This document shows positions 1 to 12,140 of a stretch of DNA of 64,000 nt, one piece after another (the first letter of the stretch is position 1; every line of letters begins with the position of its first letter). This stretch comes from Megaustenia siamemsis (taxonomy: Eukaryota > Mollusca > Gastropoda > Stylommatophora > Ariophantidae). The position numbers were made by a program, and so were the translations under genes. The DNA lies in the NCBI GenBank assembly GCA_032433765.1, contig JAVIAB010000073.1, forward strand, positions 71,251,959-71,315,958, in the 5' to 3' direction. Below the pieces are notes generated by a model. That model saw only the letters and a list, made by a program, of their open reading frames with translations, ran no database searches and was not told the DNA's origin.

Positions 1-448
1 TTTATGATATGTTATGTTATGTTATGTTGTTATGGTATGTTATGTTATGTTATGTTATGTTATGCTATGCTATGCTATGCTATGCTATGCTATGCTATGC
101 TATGTTATGTTATATTGTTATGTTATATTGTTATGTTATGTTATGTTATGTTATATGTTATGTTATGTTATGTTATGTTATGTTGTTATGTTATGTTATG
201 TTATGTTGTTATGGTATGTTATATTATGTTATGTGATATTTTATGTTATGTTATGCTATGATATGCTATGATATGCTATGCTATGATATGATATGATATG
301 ATATGCTATGCTATGTTATGTTATGCTATGTTATGTTATGTTATGTTATGTTATGTTATGTTATGTTATGTTATGTTATGTTATGTTATGTTATGTTATG
401 TTATGTTATGTTATGTTAGTTATGTTATGGTACGTATGTTATAATATG
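1..448. repeat. Pentanucleotide microsatellite (TATGT)n with TATGC variants
   Basis: Nearly pure 5-bp tandem repeat of TATGT/TATGC with occasional extra bases, running to the left edge of the window. Its apparent open frames in several phases come from the repeat lacking stop codons and are not genes. Confidence 0.95.
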
Positions 449-639
449 AACATCATTACATTCAGAGCGAATCCATTGGTGCTACGATTCTTTCCTTGAA
501 GTATCCAAAAAACTTCGAGAACTGACGTGTTAGAACTTCGTGGTACGGTCCGGAGCCTATAGGTGTAGGTAGATTTTGTTGATAAACTGCCTTGAACAGC
601 GGACATTTATGGCTTACTCTTCTCGATCTTTTCCAAGAT

Positions 640-746
640 CTCTATTCAACTTTTGAAAAGTCCCCACAGCCTGCGCTGGGGTTTGAACTCGGAATTTTCC
701 TGTATGAAGGTCGACGCTTTATCTCTAGACCACCGAGACATCCAGT
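640..746 (-). repeat. tRNA-derived SINE relic
   Basis: Read on the minus strand, the block contains a box-A-like stretch (GGTGGTCTAGAGATAAAGC) followed about 35 bases later by a box-B-like stretch (GAGTTCAAACC). This is the internal Pol III promoter layout of a tRNA head. It does not fold as a clean tRNA, so a SINE head or tRNA pseudogene is more likely than a working tRNA. Confidence 0.4.
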
Positions 747-907
747 CTCCAGGAAAAACTTTCTAGAATCTTGTGAGAAGTCGCAAAAAATTTGGCCATA
801 AGCTGAGAGAAAACGTTGAACTTGAAAGGGGACGGTTTTACCATTTTACTTTTCATCTCTCCGTCCACCTCTCCCTATACTTTATCATCAGACATGTAGT
901 AAAAGAA

Positions 908-1092
908 AGTAAAGTACCCCCGCCACGCCAAGTGGCGTATAGGGATTATGGTGTTAGTGACCATAAATTTACAGACTTTCGGCTCATGATTTTTGGGGTA
1001 ATGTGGTCGGTATTACGCCCGTGCCGCTTCACTTTCCCAGAAAAAAAAATCCGGTACCCATTAAAGGCTGGGTGAACCCGGAGGCCGTCGGT
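908..1092 (-). repeat. SINE-1 copy lacking its tRNA-like head
   Basis: Shares its body with the copies at 4526-4781, 30119-30365 and 62070-62215 (for example TTTTTGGGGTAATGTGGTCG and CACGCCAAGTGGCGTATAGG). It stops at the CCGTCGGT point, so both Pol III boxes are missing. Confidence 0.8.
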
Positions 1093-1604
1093 CATAGATA
1101 ATTGTGCTTCACCGTTTGTTGTCGTTGTCCTTGTATTCTGAAGAAAGCCACAGGCCGAAACGTCAGTATTGTGTTGTGTTCCTTCCTTGTAAAGCTGTCA
1201 CCATACCTTGGAGTGTTTATCACATCCTACTACTGACTCCGTTGAAGATGGCAGTTTAGTTATTATTCAAGAATTTAGATTAACGATTCGTTTAGAAAAC
1301 ATCACAGAGCTGAAGGATTCTGAAAATCAAAATAAGATTTAATAGGAATAGCTTCAAAAGTTGGACTTAAACTCCAAATAATTAGTTTGGACCTGGATGA
1401 AGTGAAGGGTTGGACTGGGATATTCGGTGAGTTCCGAGAAGCCCCGGTGAATCAAAACAGCCAGAGTTATCTCAGAGTGGAGTGTGTGCTCTGGATTAAG
1501 AATAAAGCGAAACACACGTCACTGGTTACAAAGTAACCTATGGGTGAAGACAAATATTGAACACCGTGTTATTGATTTTAAGTTGGCAGTATTCCTACCT
1601 ATGA
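1093..1604. other. No gene recognised
   Basis: No coding frame or RNA gene that I can support. A short stem-loop-like motif at 1138-1166 is discussed among the rejected items. Confidence 0.5.
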
Positions 1605-1790
1605 GCGTCGATAGTGACCTAGCTTCCTGATCAGAAGAGTACAGGTTCAGTTCCCACAAGTGGCGATTTTTATCAGACGAACAAAGCTCCGGGTGTCACC
1701 CAGCCTCTAAAAATAGGTACCAGACTACATATTTTCTGGGAAGAAAAGACAGCATTGCATGACACCAACCACATCACCCCAAAATATGCC
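1605..1790 (+). repeat. Diverged SINE-1 relative
   Basis: Plus-strand block with a degraded tRNA-like head (CAGGTTCAGTTCCCAC as box B) followed by GTCACCCAGCC, TTTTCTGGGAAG and CCACATCACCCCAAAA. The order matches the SINE-1 body seen at 30119-30365, with many substitutions. Confidence 0.5.
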
Positions 1791-2003
1791 GTTGTCATTG
1801 AAATATATATTTCCGATATGTCTAACAAAGATTGTAGGAAACCTTAGATTTTGCTTTAGTATTCCTATCTACAGTATAATGATTAAGTAACTGATAATCG
1901 TTAAGAGCATGCAATCATTGTAGCAGTGTAAAAAAACAGCCGTCTCTTTTGAGACATACACCACAAAACATCAGTGTTTCACTATTTGTATACTTGAGTG
2001 TAA

Positions 2004-2680
2004 GTAATGGTAACAAAAAAGAAAAATACATCACCTCAGTGCAAAGTAAAGACCAGTGGAACAATATTAAAACAGGTAAATGAATTTAAATATTTGGGAA
2101 CAATGTTAACCTCAGACGGAAGATGTACAAAAGAGATGAGATGCAGAATGGTTCTGGCAAAAGCAGCTTTCCAAAAAAATGAGGAAGATACTATGTGATC
2201 CGTTTTTGACAATAGAAACAAGAAAATGAGTTCTTAAATGTTACGTAGAGCCAGTCTTAACATATGGATGTGAATCATGTACAACAGGACAAAAGACAAG
2301 AAAATCACTGGAGTCTGTAGAAATATGATTTTACAGAAGAATGTTGAGAATACCATGGACAGCTAAGAAGAGTAATGAAAACATTCTGAAAGAGGTCAGA
2401 GCAAAAGAGAGTTAATTTCCAATATTAGGAAGAAACAATCATCATTTTTTTTTTTGGCCATGTAATGAGAAGAGAACAACTGGAAATATTGTAACAACTG
2501 GAAAAAAAAATTAGGTACGAAGAGATAGAGGGAAGCAAAGAGATAAAATACCAGACAGCTTAAGAGAATGGCTTGGCAGAAGGTCAACAACAGAAATTAT
2601 AAATAACTGTCGAGATAGAAAGTTGTGGAGAGACATGATCACCTACTCCAGCAGGCCGGTACTTGATGATGATGATATTT
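2004..2680 (+). mobile_element. LINE family F2, 3' fragment (reverse transcriptase C-terminus)
   Basis: Conceptual translation, with several frameshifts and stops, matches the region after the RT domain of the better copy at 32618-34094: FKYLGTMLTSDGRCTKE, then a VPWTAKKS-like stretch, then a GHVMRRE-like stretch. The fragment ends in the family's 3' end, GGTACTTGATGATGATGATA, a short ATG-repeat tail. It is inactive because of the stops and the loss of the endonuclease and RT core. Confidence 0.8.
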
Positions 2681-3020
2681 GAGTGATGAAACCTATGGAA
2701 GCTCATTAACGAGGGAAATTGTCATACGTTTATGCATGTAAGTCGCCGCAGCACGTGAACGAATGGAGAAGGAAGTCCATAGCCGGAGTGACTTCTGGGA
2801 CATATTTTTGGTTGAACTGGATCAAGCGCACATAAATTCAAGTTTAGTCTATTGCAGCCACTGAAAGCTCGGAGATGAAAAACCGCCGGCAAGTGATAAT
2901 AGTGAACGAGACGGTCTTAATTCGTCGATGAAATACAGTGAGTTTCACTCTTCTATGCACACACACACACACCAAAAAAAAACGGATGACGGAAAGTTAT
3001 TTCTCTTGTGTACATATGTC
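2681..3020. other. No gene recognised
   Basis: Unique-looking DNA with a short (CA)n tract near 2960. No frame longer than background and no recognisable motif. Confidence 0.5.
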
Positions 3021-3391
3021 TTGTAATCATGAAGATACAGACTTTCATTAATTGGAAATGGCAGGACAAAATTACTAACATAGAATTATGGAAATGTAAC
3101 AGTCAAATACCAGTTGATAAAGAGATACAGTGAAGACGATGGCCCTGGATAGGGCACACAGGGAAGCCAACTGAGAGTATTACCCATCAGGTCCTTTTTT
3201 GGAATCCCCAGGAGAAAAGACAAAGAGGAAGACAAAAGAATTCTTGGAGAGGATAGATAGAAGCAGAGTTGAAGATGATGAGGAAGGCATGGAATGATCT
3301 TAAAAGAATGGCAAAAAACAGAATGACTTGGAAAGTGTTTGTTGAAGACCTATGCTCCACTGGGAGTTTAAAAAGGTAGAAGAAGAAGACA
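3021..3391 (+). mobile_element. LINE family F1, 3' end fragment
   Basis: Matches the last ~370 bp of the F1 element at 35190-35560 nearly base for base (GAAGATACAGACTTTCATTA, TTTTTTGGAATCCCCAGGAG, TATGCTCCACTGGGAG), ending in the AGAAGAAGA tail. It is 5'-truncated and codes for nothing intact. Confidence 0.85.
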
Positions 3392-3853
3392 TGTGTATTG
3401 TGGGGGCGACCATCTTTATGCTGTTCCTATGGCGGCGTGTTCCTTGACAGCGCTATACTGCCAACGGTGTTATTTTCTTTCTATTTTTGATAACAATGCT
3501 GCCGTTTCCATGAAAATGTCATTCAGATTGTTATCACCCTATTAAGATTTCTTTATGACTGACTCTCGTATATCCAGGACGGTAATAATTTACAATTACA
3601 GTTGACAGACATCGTAGAAATGTTAACTGCTAACAGCAAACATACGATCTTAGTGACAGATTGATATATGTTAAGTAATTAAATTTATCAGGTAAATCCT
3701 ACATTAAGAAGGCTTGTGGGTGGGGACTTGAACTTTAAGGAGGTCTAAATTTCCCTCAAGGTGAAGTCATCTAAATTTATATCTAATTCTGCTAGTGTTT
3801 CAGCTTTAAAATCTATTAAATTATGGGGTAGTGGACGGTGAAGAATTTCTTTG

Positions 3854-3856
<3 letters not shown>
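3392..3856. other. No gene recognised
   Basis: No supported coding frame, RNA or repeat family identified by eye. Confidence 0.5.

Positions 3857-3911
<55 letters not shown>
3857..3911. repeat. (TA)n dinucleotide microsatellite
   Basis: Pure alternating AT for about 55 bp. Apparent open frames across it (YIYIYI on both strands) are artefacts of the repeat. Confidence 0.97.
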
Positions 3912-3919
<8 letters not shown>

Positions 3920-4525
3920 CCATTAATATTATTTATTACCATATCTGGGGAATTAAGTTGGACCCTGGGAAATGAGGCTGGGCGTTGGAAAATGAGTTTG
4001 GACACGGAATTCAGCTCGGACCCGGGTAAATCAACTCAGACCTTTCTGGTTAGTAGCGAGCCACCCAAGCTTTTAACATTTTAGTCAAGAGCAGACAACT
4101 TGCGTTAGTTCCAAGGACATTTGGCAAGATATGTGTCACAGTACATTTTTCTTCTCTCCTTGACCACAGACCGCTAAAGCAGTCAATTCTGCTCTCCACT
4201 TTGTGATGTCATATAGTGTCACTTTGTGCGCTTCGTGGCCATCCTCACAAGGTGCCCTGTGTCTTGCCCATACTATCAAACTTTGCTTCCACTGTCCTCC
4301 ACCACATTTTTATTAGCTTACTTATCTTTCGCCCCCCCCCCCTTTTTTTTCCAAGAGTCAAATGCATGGCAGTTCTTGTGACTGTTTCTAGATCTCCTCC
4401 GAGCACGTGACCTATCTAACTCCAACTTCTTCTTCTTGTCCCTGTGTGCATCGTCGTTTGGTTCGCTATTTCAACAGTTCTTGTGGCTGCTGATTTTGTT
4501 TAACCAGAATATTTTGAGCATGTAA
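3912..4525. other. No gene recognised
   Basis: Contains a GGACCCTGGGAAATGAGG-type short irregular repeat around 3960-4030 and a pyrimidine-rich stretch near 4330. No supported gene. Confidence 0.5.
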
Positions 4526-4781
4526 GTAAAAAGTAAAGTACCCCCGTCACGCCAAGTGGCGTATAGGGAAAATGTGGTGTTAGTGACCATAAATTTTACA
4601 GACCTTCAGCACATGATTTTTGGGGTAATGTGGTCGGTATTACGCCCGTGCTGCTTTACTTTCCCAGAAAAAAATCCGGTACCCATTTAAGGCTGGGTGA
4701 ACCGGAAGCCGTCGGTTGGGATCGAACCCTACCCTTGTCCTTTGTATTCCAGTTCACTAACCACTGAGCTATCGCGGCTCC
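4526..4781 (-). repeat. SINE-1, full-length tRNA-derived copy
   Basis: On the minus strand the copy begins GGAGCCGCGATAGCTCAGTG (box A, TAGCTCAGTGGTTAG) and has box B GGGTTCGATCCC about 45 bases later. An unrelated body follows, ending near GGGGTACTTTACTTTTTAC. The tRNA-like head plus unique body is the standard SINE structure. It is the best full-length copy and defines the family. Confidence 0.88.
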
Positions 4782-5344
4782 CTATTTTGTGCATAGTTGT
4801 ATTAAATGATGTTATCCTTTACTTTCATCTTTTCTGTGGTTCACATTCAGATTAATAAAGACGAACTGAAAGCACACAATTCTTATATTTCCTTAGTTTA
4901 ATTTTTACGTTGTACTGAGTTGACCCCCAAACATGGAAGGACTAAAGATAGACAGTTCTTATTTAGTCTTGTTGATATCTTCATTGTCCGTAGCTTGTGT
5001 TAAAATGTTTCCTTTGTATGTGAGTGTACTCATTGCTGCAAGCTCATGGTTTTTATTTTTGATTTGTGTTGGATTCTTTAATTTAGTGGCACAGCTTCTG
5101 CATTTTGTATCTTTCTGTTTAAAACAACTTTTTTTGGTTCATAAAAGCAACTTTTCTGGGCTCCCCACACATCCTTGTTGAATATGTTGATTTGAATGGA
5201 CTCATAATGAATTGTCATCGATGTTCGAGTCCTCCTGTACTGAAACAGTATGCACCATATTCTATCGTGAACACTTTAACAGTCTTTCTCATTACCCAGT
5301 CCGGAACAGTCAAAGAGAGTTAGGATAACAAGGTGTACCGCTAG
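4782..5344. other. No gene recognised
   Basis: A hydrophobic open frame at 4933-5181 (82 codons) has no recognisable domain and no conserved context. I do not call it a gene. Confidence 0.45.
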
Positions 5345-5350
5345 TTATTG

Positions 5351-5408
<58 letters not shown>

Positions 5409-5745
5409 AGTACCGTGCCTGCTGGCGTAGGTGATCATGTCTCTCCACAAATTTATGTCTCAATAGTTATTTATAATTTCCGTTGTTCTGCCAAGCCATT
5501 CTCTTAAGCTGTCTGGTATCTTTTCTCTTTGCTTCCCTCTATATCTTCGTCCTTCAATTTTCCCAGTTGTCACAATATATTCCAGCTGTTCCCTTCTCAT
5601 TACATGGCCAAAAACTGATGATTGTTTCTTCCTAATTTTAGAAATTAGCTGTCTCTTTGCTTTGGCCTCTTTCATAACGTTTTCATTACTCTTCTTAACT
5701 GTCCATGGTATTCTCAATATTCTTCTGTAAAATCCAGTGATTTTC
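5351..5745 (-). mobile_element. LINE family F2, 3' end with expanded ATG tail
   Basis: On the minus strand, 5460-5717 reads as an open F2 C-terminal segment (VFGHVMRREQLEYIVTTGK, GRRYRGKQREK). It is followed by the F2 3' end and then about 58 bp of pure (ATG)n at 5351-5408. The microsatellite sits exactly where F2 tails lie, so it is an expanded LINE tail and not an independent repeat. Confidence 0.82.
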
Positions 5746-5929
5746 TTGTCTGATTACAGTAGAAGCACAAACTAAATAATCACGGAAAGATCAGATTATA
5801 TTGCAAGATTAAATAATGTTCAGACGCCTCGTTAAGGCTGTGTCGATTCTTTTGTTAATACTTGTATTTCTCGTTCAGTTAAATGTTGCAAACTCCCCCA
5901 TGGTCTGTGCTGACTTATTAATATTTTAT

Positions 5930-6525
5930 TAAAACAGGTAAATGAATTTAAATATTTGGGAACTTTGTAAACCTCAGACGGAAGATGTACAAAAGAGGTG
6001 AGATGCAGAATTGCTCAGACAAAAGCAGCTTTCCAAAAAATGAGGAAGATACTATGAAATCCATTTTGACAATAGAAAGAAGAAAAAAAGTTCTTAAATG
6101 TTATAGAGTTAGTGTTAACATATGGATGTAAATCATGGACAATAGGACAAACAAACAAGAAAATCACTGGAGTCTGTAGAAATGTAGTTTTACAAAAGAA
6201 TGTTGAGAATACCATGGACAGTTAAGAAGAGTAATGAAAACATTCTGAAAGAGGTCAGAGCAAAAAGAGAGTTAATTTCCGATATTAGGAAGGAACAATT
6301 ATCATTTTTTGGCCATGTAATGAGAAGAGAACAACTAGAGTATATTGTAACAACTGGGAAAATTGAGGGATGAAGGATAGAGGAAAGCAAAGAGAAAAAA
6401 TACCAGACAGCTTAAGAGAATGGCTTGGCAGAAGGTCAACAACAGAAATGATAATAACTGTCGAGATCTAAAATTGTGGAGAGACATGATCACCTACGCC
6501 AGTAGGCACGGTACTTGGTGATGAT
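5930..6525 (+). mobile_element. LINE family F2, 3' fragment
   Basis: A second plus-strand copy of the same C-terminal region as 2004-2680 (KQVNEFKYLGT, then GHVMRREQLEYIVTT, then GGTACTTGGTGATGA). It has internal stops and frameshifts. Confidence 0.8.
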
Positions 6526-6879
6526 TTATCTTGTGGTTGACTTGTACATCCGCTGTCACAAGAATTTATTTCGGGCACATGGACCAGGACGTAAAACGTC
6601 TAGTGTGACAGGCAGTATCTCTCGACTTTGATAAATGATTCAAGCAAAACTTTCTATTTGTTGTAAGTCCGACCAAAGAGAGATGCATGTCGGTCAATTC
6701 TCAGTACAGGTACACGCTAGTTTATATTTCTGGTCTCAGCTCGAATTATCGAAGACATCAGTGGAAATATTCTAAATTGCCTGGAAAATTTAGAAGAAAA
6801 AAAATTCTTCTCCATTTGGTTCTTATATTCTGTTGTTTGTACCGTGGGGTGTCACAGAAGGTAGATACCTATAGCTTAC
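6526..6879. other. No gene recognised
   Basis: A 79-codon frame runs out of this stretch into the minisatellite that follows. Nothing supports it as a gene. Confidence 0.45.
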
Positions 6880-8030
6880 TGGATTATCTCAGCTGTATAG
6901 TTTACTGGCTGATCAAAGTTGTATAGTTTACTGGATAATCTCAGCTGTATAGTTTACTGGATGATCAAAGTTGTATAGTTTACTGGATAATCTCAGCTGT
7001 ATAGTTTACTGGCTGATCAAAGTTGTATAGTTTACTGGATGTTCAAAGTTGAATAGTTTACTGGATGATCAAAAGTGCATAGTTTACTGGATGATCAAAA
7101 GTTGAATAGTTTACTGGATGATCAAAGCTGTATAGATTACTGGATGATCAAAAGTGTATAGTTTACTGGATGATCAAAGTTGAATAGTTTACTGTTTGAT
7201 CTCAGCTGTATAGTTTACTGGATGATCTCAGCTGTATAGTTTACTGTTTGATCTCAGCTGTATAGTTTACTGGATGATCTTAGCTGTATAGTTTACTGGA
7301 TGATCTCAGCTGTATAGTTTACTGTTTGATCTCAGCTGTATAGTTTACTGGATGATCTTAGCTGTATAGTTTACTGGATGATCAAAGCTGTATAGTTTAC
7401 TGGATGATCAAAAGTATATAGTTTACTGGATGATCTTAGCTGTATAGCTTACTGGATGATCGTAGCTGTAAATCTTACTGGATGATCTTAGCTGTATAGC
7501 TTACTGGATGATCTTAGCTGTATAGCTTACTGGATGATCGTAGCTGTATAGCTTATTGGATGATCCTAGCTGTATAGCTTACAGGATGATCTAGCTGTAT
7601 AGTTACTGGATGATCCCAGCTGTATAGCTTACTGGATGATCCTAGCTGTATAGTTACTGGATGATCATAGCTGTATAGCTTACTGGATATCCTAGCTGTA
7701 TAGTTTACTGGATGATCCTATCATAGCTTACTGGATGATCCTAGCCGTATAGTTTACTGGATGATCCTAGCTGTATAGCTTACTGAGATGATCCTAGCTG
7801 TATAGTTTACTGTGATATAGCTCTAGCTGTATTGATCTACTAGCTGATATATCTGGATGATCCAGCTGTATAGTTTACTGGATGATCCTAGCTGTATAGC
7901 TTACTGGATGATCCTAGCTATATAGTTTACTCGATGATATAGCTGTATAGTTTACTCGATGATATTAGCTGTATAGCTTACTGGATGATCTGGCGGCATA
8001 GCTTACTGGATGATCCCAGTTGTGTAGCTT
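6880..8030. repeat. 25-bp minisatellite, about 1.15 kb
   Basis: About 45 tandem copies of a unit close to GTATAGTTTACTGGATGATC plus five bases. Unit variants cluster: CAAAGTT types lie at the left, CTCAGCT types in the middle, and CCTAGCT with GCTTACT types at the right. The gradient suggests local expansion of successive variants. All reading frames have stops. Confidence 0.95.
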
Positions 8031-8159
8031 AAGCTGTCTTTTGGGGTTTCTTTAATGACATTGAATTCGTTTATTCAGTTTTCCTGATTAGCCATTTTGC
8101 CTTTAGCCTGAGGTTTATGTCAGTTCTTGTTGCCGGTTGGTTGTGCTGCATTGTTCAGG

Positions 8160-8870
8160 TAAAATGTTCAATAAACTATTTAAATCGCTGATGATCATAA
8201 ACAAAGAAAATACTCAAAACCCACAAGTGGATATCAAAATTGAAGAAATAGACCTGGAGACAGTTCAGAACTACAACTACCTTGGACATACTATAACCAG
8301 TGATGGAAAATGTACAACTGAAATAAACAAAAGAATAGGAATGCCAAAAAGTAATTTTAATGTCATGAAGAACATACTAACATCAAAACAAATAACACCA
8401 GGGCTAAAACTAAGAATAGCAAAATGTTATGTCTTCTCAACATTCCTATATGGTGCAGAAAATGGACATTAGACAAGAAAACAGAACAGAGAGTTGAAGC
8501 CTTTGAAATGTGGATATATAGACAAAATAGGTAGAATTGGGTGGAAGGAAAAGAAAACACACGATGATGTCTTAAAACATTTAAAAATGAAAAGAGAGCT
8601 ACTTAACACAATTCAAACAAGACAAATGCGATTTTTGGGGCCATGTTAAAAGACACAACAGCCTACTAAAAGTAATCCTGGAGGGAAAAATACAAGGTAA
8701 AAGAGGCAGAGGCAGACCAAGACTAGCATGACAAGTAACATCAAAAGATGAACAAACCAGCCTATGACAACCTGCACCATCAAGGCAAGAGTCAGAGCAG
8801 AATGGCGCTCCATGGTAGCCACCTTCGTTACGGAGATGGCACTCAATGATGATGATGATGATCAATATAA
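8160..8870 (+). mobile_element. LINE 3' fragment, separate subfamily
   Basis: Translation at 8200-8470 gives an RT C-terminal segment (YNYLGHTITSDGKCTTE, then LRIAKCYVFSTFLYGAE), comparable to the FKYLGT/LTSDGRCTKE block of F2 but clearly diverged. A frameshifted GHVKRHNSL/GKRGRGRPR-like stretch follows, then ATGATGATGATGATC at the 3' end. Inactive fragment. Confidence 0.7.
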
Positions 8871-9574
8871 TATTCATTTACTGAAGTATACAAATTGATT
8901 TTTCCTCCCATTTTAATGTTTCCCCATATCTCTACGGAATTACTAGACGAAAGTGAGAGCCAGCACTTTATGATTAGCTGTCAATTATTTTGTTCATTAC
9001 TTGTGCAGCCTCATCATGTTACTTTGCCATACTTACTTGTCTTGTTTATTCCTCATTCTCAATCAATGGTAAAGAAACAAATTCGATGTTTCTGTTATGG
9101 CAGACGAGATTTAAATAAGCATGATTTTGAAACAGTGTATAGAGGGGGTATGGTTGAAACAGACTATAGCAATAGTGAGTTTGAAACAGGAGATAGCAGC
9201 GACAGGAAATTAGTGAGAGAAGGGCAAGATTTAAACAAAGGGGGATAATTAGGAAGGAGGGCTGATAGGTGTTCAAGTGCTCGAGAAAATAGTGAACACG
9301 AGTCAGTCAGAGAGAGATGAGAAAATCTCGTGAAATTAAGGGAATGCGCATGTGGCTAGTAAGTTGTCAGGAGTGCGCAAGACAAGGGTAGTCTGAGAGA
9401 GTTGGTCGAGACGGTAGGTAGACAGTGAGCCTTCTGGTTCATAGGAACTAGTCATAAAATTTGTGTGATAGTACAAGTAGTGTGTAGCCTAAGTAAGTGT
9501 AACGAAATAGTAATTCTTAGGGTAGACAGCCCAGTGAATTGGCTACCAGAAGTGCACGAAATATAAGCAGTGTA
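8871..9574. other. No gene recognised
   Basis: A 117-codon frame at 8895-9248 has low complexity and no recognisable domain. From about 9290 the sequence becomes the purine-rich flank of the tandem array that follows. Confidence 0.4.
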
Positions 9575-10170
9575 AATGAGCTTTTACAAGTACAAGAAAT
9601 GCTAGATCCAGAGCATTCAGTGACGTTAGACAGTGAGATCAACACTCACGTCAGCTACATGTGTTCTTATTAGCTGAGCTTCACAAGTACAAGAAATGCT
9701 AGAGCCAGAGCGTTTCAGTGATGTTAGACAGTGAGATCAATACTCACGTCAGCTAATGTGTTCTTAGTGGCTGAGCTTTTGCAAGTACAAGAAATGCTAG
9801 ATTCAGAGCATTCAGTGATGCTAGACAGTGGGATCACTAATCACGTCTGCTAAATGTGCTATTATTGGCTGAGCTTTGTAAACTACAAGGAAGGTGAGAG
9901 CAACATCGTTTCTTGATATAATTATACATTGAGCTCACCACTCAAGTTAGCCAAATGTGTGTTATGTACTGAACTTTGTAAACTACAAGGAAGGTGAGAG
10001 CAAGAGCGTTTATTTGATCTAATTATACATTGAGCTCACCACTCAAGTTAGCCAAATGTGTGTTATGTACTGAACTTTGTAAACTACAGGAAGGTGAGAG
10101 CAAGAGCGTTTATTTGATCTAATTACACATCGAGTTCACTATGCAAGTCAGCCACGGGTGTGTTATTAAT
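9575..10170. repeat. Tandem array, ~98-bp unit, about six copies
   Basis: Unit starts recur near 9578, 9675, 9772, 9870, 9969 and 10070. Each begins with GAGCTTT/GAACTTTGT, has ACAAGAAATGCTAGA or ACAAGGAAGGTGAGAGCAA next, and ends with CACTCA(A/C)GT(T/C)AGC. The first three and last three copies form two subtypes. Not coding. Confidence 0.85.
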
Positions 10171-11816
10171 TGAACTGTTAAAATTGTCCATTGATGTGTG
10201 GCACGGGGAACGCGCCACTCAATTCCGGCAGTTGTTGTGGTCAGCTGAACTTTGTTATTGGTTCTGGAACGTGAACGAAAGTGTTGCACTGTTATGGTGT
10301 ATGATAAGCCACACGTGAACTGTTGGTGTGTCATGTCGTAATGTGTTCTGCCGTCGTGTATGTGAAGTCGTGTGGAAGTCAATGTCAATGTGTTCCCTCG
10401 AAACTCGAGGGCATGTACTATGAATGAAATAAGGCTGAACATTTATGTTATCAAACAGTTGTGTTGAGTCTATCGAATCAGTCCAGCTGTAGCCTTGTCT
10501 GGCGGCGAACTAACTGACGGGGTCAGAGCGGTAACCACAAAATACAGCGCGAAGTACAAAAGAACCACAGAGATCACGGGGTTACATCAAGACGACACGA
10601 TCAGCGATTACGGATTTCAATCAATTCAAAAGGGGGCATAATAATCCCCCTCTACAATTTGAGTTGAGTTGACGTAATGCCACGAGTTGATGCGGGCAGG
10701 ATACCCTTTGACTAACTGAAGTGGCGGGTCAGAATGGCTTTCTTGACATTCCGGCTCTTATTGGAGAGGTTGGAGTTCGTCTATCCCAGGCTATGCTGGG
10801 AAACTACTAGTCCAGCCAAGAGGTACTGCAATACTGGGTCTTCTATATCAGTAACAGTGAACACAGCGATCCTAGCTTCTGTTAGCCAGTCTGTTTTGAC
10901 GCAGACTGTTACCAGGGGAGACCACGAGGAGGTAGAACTACTAGGTCTTGGTCGCCTGAAGGTGCTCCGACCCTGCTATTGCGACCGCAGATCGCAGGCG
11001 CTTATCCCCCCCCCCTTCCCTTTCTCTAAATAAGCATGAAACCTTGATAAACTGTTCAGGTATATATAGTGTTGAGGTCACGCAGAGATTAGTGTGAAAG
11101 TTTGGAGACAAGCTGGCTGGCCTCATGGAATCGAGAAGACTGGTATGCACACAGGTAACGACGTCTGAATGGTCCTCGACGATTGTAAAGAGCTACATCT
11201 ATCAGTCTTGAAATTGCAACAATCTGGAATGCAATGACGAACACGTAGGCATGGCAATCTGCAAGGCCGAGCTCGGCGTGTGCACAAAATGTAGTTAGTG
11301 AGATATAGTGTATCAAATCTTGGGGTTTAGAGCGTTAAACACTGTACTAAGAGAGTGGAAATTAATAGGTTAACAGGGGAGTGACCGAAACGTAAAGCTA
11401 TCCAGCCACGCTGAGCACTGGTCAGTTTGAAGAACGCCTTGTGATCGTATGTTAGGTTCGTCACGTGATCAAACTCGACGGAACAGGGTAGGGTCATGAA
11501 TTAATCAGTTCTCGCTGGTATCTCGGGTCGACGTGAAATAAGGTTTAGATCAGAAATTTGCGCCAGCAAGACGGACACCACCAGGAGAGAATGGCCAGAA
11601 TTAGTGAAGAAGATAAGCTAGAAGAGAAGTAGAAAGTATTTGTTACTGGATTTCTCGTTTAATTTCTGAACTTATATTTGTGCTTTTGCGAGGGCGATCC
11701 TGGGTTAAGTCTTACATGTTTTAAGATTCACATTTGTTCATAGAAAAGCCAAAAAAAATTAAAAGGAAACGCGCAGGAAGCGCCGAAAACGATGGATTAA
11801 AGAACGAGTTTGATAA
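10171..11816. other. No gene recognised; possible unclassified retroelement leader
   Basis: No supportable gene. A purine tract (CAAAAGGGGGCATA near 10627) and the flanking tandem array could belong to the non-coding ends of an LTR element. I found no matching LTR pair, primer-binding site or protease/RT frame, so this stays a guess. Confidence 0.3.
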
Positions 11817-11983
11817 GAGAGGAGAAAAGAAATATAGAGAAGAGAAGAGAAGAGAAGAGAAGAGAAGAGAAGAGAAGAGAAGAGAAGAGAAGAAGAGAAA
11901 GAGAAGAGAAGAGAAGAGAAGAGAAGAGAAGAGAAGAGAAGAGAAGAGAAGAGAAGAGAAGAGAAGAGAAGGAGAAGAGAAGA
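11817..11983. repeat. (GAGAA)n purine-rich microsatellite, first block
   Basis: GAGAA/AGAAG repeat. Long open frames on both strands (KREEKRREE on plus, SSLLFSSLL on minus) are by-products of the 5-bp unit. Confidence 0.95.
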
Positions 11984-12140
11984 GACGGGAAAGGAAGGAA
12001 AAGGCAAGAGCGAAGGGTAGAGAAGAGAAGAGAGATAGAAGGACGGACGCATAGAACACGATTAGATGCATAAATGGAGACGAAGGCGCGCCTCCCAGCA
12101 CCAGAGCTGGAAGTTGTTAGCGACCACAGCTGATGGCTTG
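11984..12140. repeat. Segmental duplication, first copy (pairs with 12994-13150)
   Basis: About 157 bp, from AGACGGGAAAGGAAGGAA to GCTGATGGCTTGC, repeated almost exactly at 12994-13150. Both copies follow a (GAGAA)n block directly, so the microsatellite and this flank were duplicated as one unit. Confidence 0.9.

Noticed and set aside
1138..1166. Hammerhead-ribozyme-like core (CTGAAGA, short GCC/GGC stem, GAAACGTC)
   Set aside because: The CUGANGA and GAAA boxes are there, but there is no room for stem III and no matching stem I. This motif is also common in ordinary repeat 3' ends.
4933..5181. Hydrophobic 82-codon frame as a small membrane protein
   Set aside because: No signal-peptide logic, neighbour or repeat of the frame elsewhere; its length is within background for AT-rich DNA.
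10620..10650. Polypurine tract of an LTR retrotransposon
   Set aside because: The tract is suggestive, but no LTR pair, primer-binding site or coding region was found.
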